NCBI GenBank assembly: GCA_950106755.1
Contig: OX467089.1
Location: 21,123,345-21,187,344, forward strand
DNA: 64,000 nt
DNA from: Climacium dendroides
Lineage: Eukaryota > Streptophyta > Bryopsida > Hypnales > Climaciaceae
Direction of reading: 5' to 3'
The notes under the pieces were generated by a model, which saw only the letters and a list, made by a program, of their open reading frames with translations, ran no database searches and was not told the origin of the DNA. Below, piece by piece: positions 60,167-64,000 of the stretch (position 1 is its first letter; every line of letters begins with the position of its first letter). Both the position numbers and the translations under genes were made by a program.

Positions 60167-61159
60167 TCAACTAAAACATTTATAGAGATCACATGAAGAT
60201 GACTATTGTATTAATATTTAGTCAAAATAAACTTTTAATAGAAAGCTATTTTATAGAATTTTTTTTTCTTATATAATATAGGGGTGTGAAAGTTATTTTT
60301 AGCTTTATAGTGTATTTTTTTTCTTTTAAAATTTGTAACTAATTATTATTAACATAAAAAAATATCAATAATTCAGAACATAAACTTTCAAACTAGGAAA
60401 ATCTATTCATATATTTTTTTTAGGAAAAAAATAAAATTTTAGGATATAATATAGGGGGTCCAAAATTTGGTCGCTCCTCACTCCAAACGCGTGCTCATAA
60501 TCTTTGCACTTGAATGGTTCTGCACAATTCCTTTCACTTCCACACAAGCTTCAACGGGTGTGCTGCCTGTTTTAAGGTACAGGCAGCAAATCTGAAACGA
60601 ATTCATTAATGGAGTCACTCGTAACAGTTCATGCAATCCATTTACCTCCATTTCAGACATGGCCACAGCGGCGACTGGAAAATTTTGGCGATGGAAAACG
60701 TTGGCTTACTACTGCCTGGGATTCAAATAGCGTATGCGTTTGTGTCCTTCCTGCGTCAGGGTGCCAACAGCAAGAAGCTTTTTAATCACAGAAGCATCCC
60801 CAACCTTATCCTGGAACCCCGCCTGGCCACTCCCTGTAAGATCTGAAAAAAAACTTCTTGTAGAACTGGATGACATTTAACAGGCATGAGATGCAATCTA
60901 CTGGTGCAAAAACTTGACGTAAATTCAGTTATTCCCTTGCATGACGTCGCTGGCAAACCACTTGAGGCTTCTGGTTCATGTAAGAGTTGAAATGCATATG
61001 ACTCCACCTCTCTGTGATGATACTTGTGGACAGATTGTGGAGAATTATCGACCAGTATGGATGGTGCGTCAGTGACAGCATCCTGATCTACTGATCCTAA
61101 GTACGTCGTCTTTGCTAGCCTAGCAGCATAAGCTCGAGAAAAAAGGGTTAAAATGTGAT
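60167..61159. other. AT-rich DNA and flank downstream of the esterase locus
   Basis: 60170-60440 is AT-rich with nothing recognisable. 60480-61150 is of ordinary composition and holds opposed ORFs of 60-73 codons without a domain; part may be 3' sequence of the minus-strand esterase gene. Confidence 0.4.
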
Positions 61160-61700
61160 TTAAAGTATGATCAGGTGAAACTCAAGGTGCACTCTTGCCG
61201 CTTCGACGTCTTCCTCAAAATGGACCGACATGTAAATAGAGGGTTCAGACAAGTCTTCCGGCACTGCATCATAGTGCAAGCTGGGCTGCCAGGGTGCGTC
61301 TTTCAACGCTTTGATTAGCTCCTCCAGCATCACAGCACTCCCTTGCGAACTAAGATGCATTCCATCCCTGCAATCTCTCATTCAGAGTGCAAAAAGAATT
61401 ACACGTGAACTCTCCAAGTCCAGCACGACACTAGTAGAACCCACCCACCCACCCCTGAGAGGTACCACTTTTAAGAAAACCTAGCCGCATTAAATCCTTC
61501 CAATTGATCGCTATGTAAGGATGTTTTTAACGTAAACCCGGACAACTGTAACGAGGCTAGGTTCTAGCAACATTCAACTTCTATAGAAGAAGAGCTATTC
61601 CTTTGAAATAAGTATCTGTAGTCAAGGATACACTCGTTTTCACTGACCCGCAAGCTAATTTGTACGATCCACGTGTTTCCCTCCCTTCTCTTGATCCGTA

Positions 61701-62788
61701 CACTAGTGCAAAAGGGTGGTTGAAATGACATGTTGAAATGACATTTTTTGAAAAATGTCATTTCCACCATGTTTAGGAGAAATAAATTTGGTAGATTTTA
61801 GAAGAAAACATTATCCCATAACAATTGCCATGGGGAAGACAAGTAGTAGAAATAAATAGTGAGTAGAGTTTGATCTTCATGCTACATTTCTTCTTCTAAA
61901 CTACGAATGTGAAGAAATGTACTTATGTCCAAAGCAGAGAGATTTAGTGGAGAAATCTACATTTCTGTAGGTTTGTAAAATCTACATTTTAAAGATTCAA
62001 AATCTAAAATCTACATTTTTATAAGATTTCAAAATCTAAAATCTAAATTTTGTAAGATTTCAAAATCTAAAATCTAAATTTTGTAAGATTTCAAAATCTA
62101 AAATCTAAATTTTGTAAGATTTCAAAATCTAAAATCTAAATTTTGTAAGATTTCAAAATCTAAAATCTAAATTTTGTAAGATTTCAAAATCTAAAATCTA
62201 AATTTTGAAAGATTTCAAAATCTAAAATCTAAATTTTGTAAGATTTCAAAATCTAAAATCTAAATTTTGTAAGATTTCAAAATCTAAAATCTAAATTTTG
62301 TAAGATTTCAAAATCTAAAATCTAAATTTTGTAAGATTTCAAAATCTAAAATCTAAATTTTGTGAGATTTCAAAATCTAAAATCTAAATTTTGTAAGATT
62401 TCAAAATCTAAAATCTAAATTTTGTAAGATTTCAAAATCTAAAATCTAAATTTTGTAAGATTCCAAAATCTAAAATCTACATTTTTTAAGATTTGAAAAA
62501 CTAAAATCTACATAAGGGTAAGATTTTAAAAAGTAAAATCTTCAATTTGGATAGATTTTGAAATCTAAAACCTCTTTTTAAATATGATTTCAAAGAGCTA
62601 AAATGTACACCATCAGTATGTTTAAATGACATTTTCAAAATGTCATTTAAACCTACATGTTGATATGACATCAAAAAAATGACATTTTAAATGACATTTT
62701 GATGTCATTTCAACCAACATTGAGAGAGGTTGAAATGACATCAAAATGTCATTTAAAATGTCATTTCAACCACCCTTTTGCACTAGTG
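61701..62788. mobile_element. 1,088-bp CACTA element in the esterase locus, TSD GTA
   Basis: The ends are perfect inverted repeats: CACTAGTGCAAAAGGGTGGT plus TGAAATGACA at the left and the complement at the right (TGTCATTTCAACCACCCTTT then TGCACTAGTG). GTA flanks it at 61698-61700 and 62789-62791. Inside each end lie inverted and direct copies of AAATGACATTTT/TGTCATTTCAAC. The middle is a 31-bp minisatellite. No coding capacity; a non-autonomous member of another CACTA family. The intact 29-bp ends suggest recent insertion. Confidence 0.95.
61988..62490. repeat. 31-bp minisatellite, about 16 copies
   Basis: The unit TTTTGTAAGATTTCAAAATC plus TAAAATCTAAA is repeated head to tail with near-perfect identity from about 62040 to 62470 and degenerates outward on both sides. 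Rare variants (TTTTGAAAG, TTTTGTGAG, ATTCCAAAA) mark single units. The array forms the core of the 61701-62788 element. Confidence 0.93.
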
Positions 62789-63823
62789 GTATTTGGCCCT
62801 GCATCAATTGTAACCGTTAATCAGGAGCCCAATTCCTACACAATCACTGAGTCCATCTTTCAATTAGTGCAGCAAACACAGCAGTTACTTGCATTCAAAT
62901 AAGCTAGCACTCAAATATCTTGATTCAATCATTTCGTAGATAGTAAGAGAGCATAGGCTAAAACATGCATATTCTGAAGCTAGCACAACCGGCAATTTCA
63001 CAGTATCCATTTCATTTCAATGAGTTACTCAGCATACTATCTGCACTAACGAAAACAAATCTTCTTAGCAGAGTAGTGTGATTGTCATCGAAGGAACAAA
63101 CCTGCCCCATTCTCGGCGGGCAGACTCGTATATGGGTGGTGCAGTAGTCAGTATCACCCTAGTTTTCTCTGAAAGTCCCTGTTGGAGAAAGAACGACTAG
63201 TGGCTTACAAACGTTCTTGACGAAGGGTGCTACTTCTGGATCCTAAAACCCTCTGTACAATGATATAGAACTCAAAAAGTATTCCAGCTCACTTCAATAG
63301 AGTCTATCTCCTGAAAAGGACCACGAAGAATGGCAAATGTAATTTTGCAGGGTAGAGGGACCTGAAGATACGCTGCGATGCGACACAAATTGTCTTCAAA
63401 CTCAGGAAGGGGAACGTGTTGTCCTCGGCCGCTGGGCATGGGAAAAGCACCGTCGTTCCCCCAAAAGACCACAACAAGCTCTGGTTGGACTTCTGCATCC
63501 TGTTGTTGGTAAGCATACTATTAATTTTTAAAGGCTCAACCGAGAGACAAAAAAATCCATTCCGTAAGAAAATCAAATTCGAAAGGGCTTTACAAATCCT
63601 CATCTGAAGTAGAGATTCACATTCTGCACAATACTTCATCCTGTACACATTCAGGTTATATTTGCACCCCAAGCAAAAAAAATTATCTTAATTTTCCATC
63701 AGCAACTTGAAATTGCATCAAATTCTTCCGTCGATCACTGCATACTTTCGGGAGTATCTTGTCTGGAGCTTCAGGGGCTCTTCGAGTATTTTATCTTCGA
63801 TACCCTCTGAGCACAATGTCTGC

Positions 63824-64000
63824 CTACAGAGACCACCACCACGTGTTCAGCTCTCCAAACCATTGTCCACTGATTACTCCAAACAAACCCTAAACCAGCA
63901 CCAAATCCGGTATTCGAACCACCCGTAGAAACCAAGAAACCTGGTCATATTGGGCCATCAGAAATCCTTCATACGACTTTAAGGTAACATCCCCGAATTT
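63824..64000. other. Upstream part of the esterase locus
   Basis: On the minus strand this would be the intron before the ADIVLRGY exon. A weak FGD-T-like string (KFGDVTLKSYEG) occurs at the very edge (about 64000-63960) and might recall the GDS block, but it is too short and diverged to call. The window ends here. Confidence 0.3.

Larger units (their letters stand above)
61160..63823 (-). pseudogene. GDSL esterase, CPRD49/IAH1-like, disrupted
   Basis: SGNH hydrolases of this type deacylate small esters. Minus-strand exons are recognisable. 63823-63746 gives ADIVLRGY..NTRRAPEAPDKILPK with a TAA between RR and NT. 63499-63362 gives DAEVQPELVVVFWGND then SGRGQHVPLPEFEDNLCRIA (block III GND). 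63178-63102 gives GLSEKTRVILTTAPPIYESA. A segment near 62880-62800 can be aligned with the TN..YSDACVEL..EL region but has TGA, TAG and TGA in frame. 61367-61160 gives DGMHLSSQGSAVMLEELIKA then WQPSLHY, with the catalytic Asp-Gly-x-His of block V. Splice signals flank the 63.1-63.8 kb exons. The GDS nucleophile exon is not visible and may lie beyond 64000. A CACTA element (61701-62788) separates the last two parts. Confidence 0.75.

Noticed and set aside
63746..63823. Esterase exon read as functional
   Set aside because: The exon is the right length and splice-flanked but has an in-frame TAA between RGYRR and NTRRA, so the locus was called a pseudogene, subject to sequence error.

Overview
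The window looks like nuclear DNA of a land plant with a large, AT-rich, transposon-laden genome. The evidence is an intron-containing xyloglucan endotransglucosylase/hydrolase (XTH) gene, a plant-type GDSL esterase (CPRD49/IAH1-like) locus, plant-specific CACTA (En/Spm) transposase domains, many CACTA and Tourist-like miniature elements, and no operon-like organisation. The lineage within land plants cannot be fixed from this sequence. No rRNA, tRNA or CRISPR array was recognised.

Layout. 0-2 kb: an ACGTC-rich block ending in a CACTA-type TAGTG terminus, abutting a decayed zinc-finger/DUF4371 (hAT-like) gene on the minus strand. 2-11 kb: gene-free AT-rich DNA with one tandem-repeat foldback. 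11.5-25.8 kb: a nested CACTA complex. A minus-strand tnp2-type transposase is recognisable in four domains (Transpos_assoc, Transposase_21, DUF4218, DUF4216). It is split by a second CACTA-like unit starting at 18756 with (TGCAACTA)-type subterminal arrays, and its 3' end is cut by a complete non-autonomous CACTA element (11896-13690). 28-30.4 kb: a second member of that non-autonomous family. 31-33 kb: a gag-like reading frame broken only by four amber codons. 34.8-39 kb: a decayed plus-strand Ptta/En/Spm transposase. 39-48 kb: mostly featureless AT-rich DNA with two miniature elements and one orphan ORF.

48.5-53.2 kb is the only convincing functional gene neighbourhood: a GC-richer block with a possible 41-residue membrane peptide, then a five-exon XTH gene (51064-53113, 333 residues) whose splice sites and frame all join cleanly. 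57.5-59.1 kb: a Tc1-like DD34E transposase pseudogene interrupted in its catalytic domain by a 215-bp CACTA MITE, with a sister MITE of identical length 1 kb away in opposite orientation. 59.9-60.2 kb: three tandem 83-bp palindromic units. 61.2-63.8 kb: a minus-strand GDSL esterase pseudogene with in-frame stops, apparently disrupted in an exon by a 1,088-bp CACTA element carrying a 31-bp minisatellite.

The recurring theme is CACTA biology: at least five distinct subterminal-repeat families, four or more with exact 3-bp target duplications, nested inside each other and inside host genes. A second theme is decay dominated by TAG stops, which fits C-to-T loss at methylated CAG sites. I did not find a convincing novel cellular system; the most unusual material is the nested CACTA structure and the amber-only gag-like frame.
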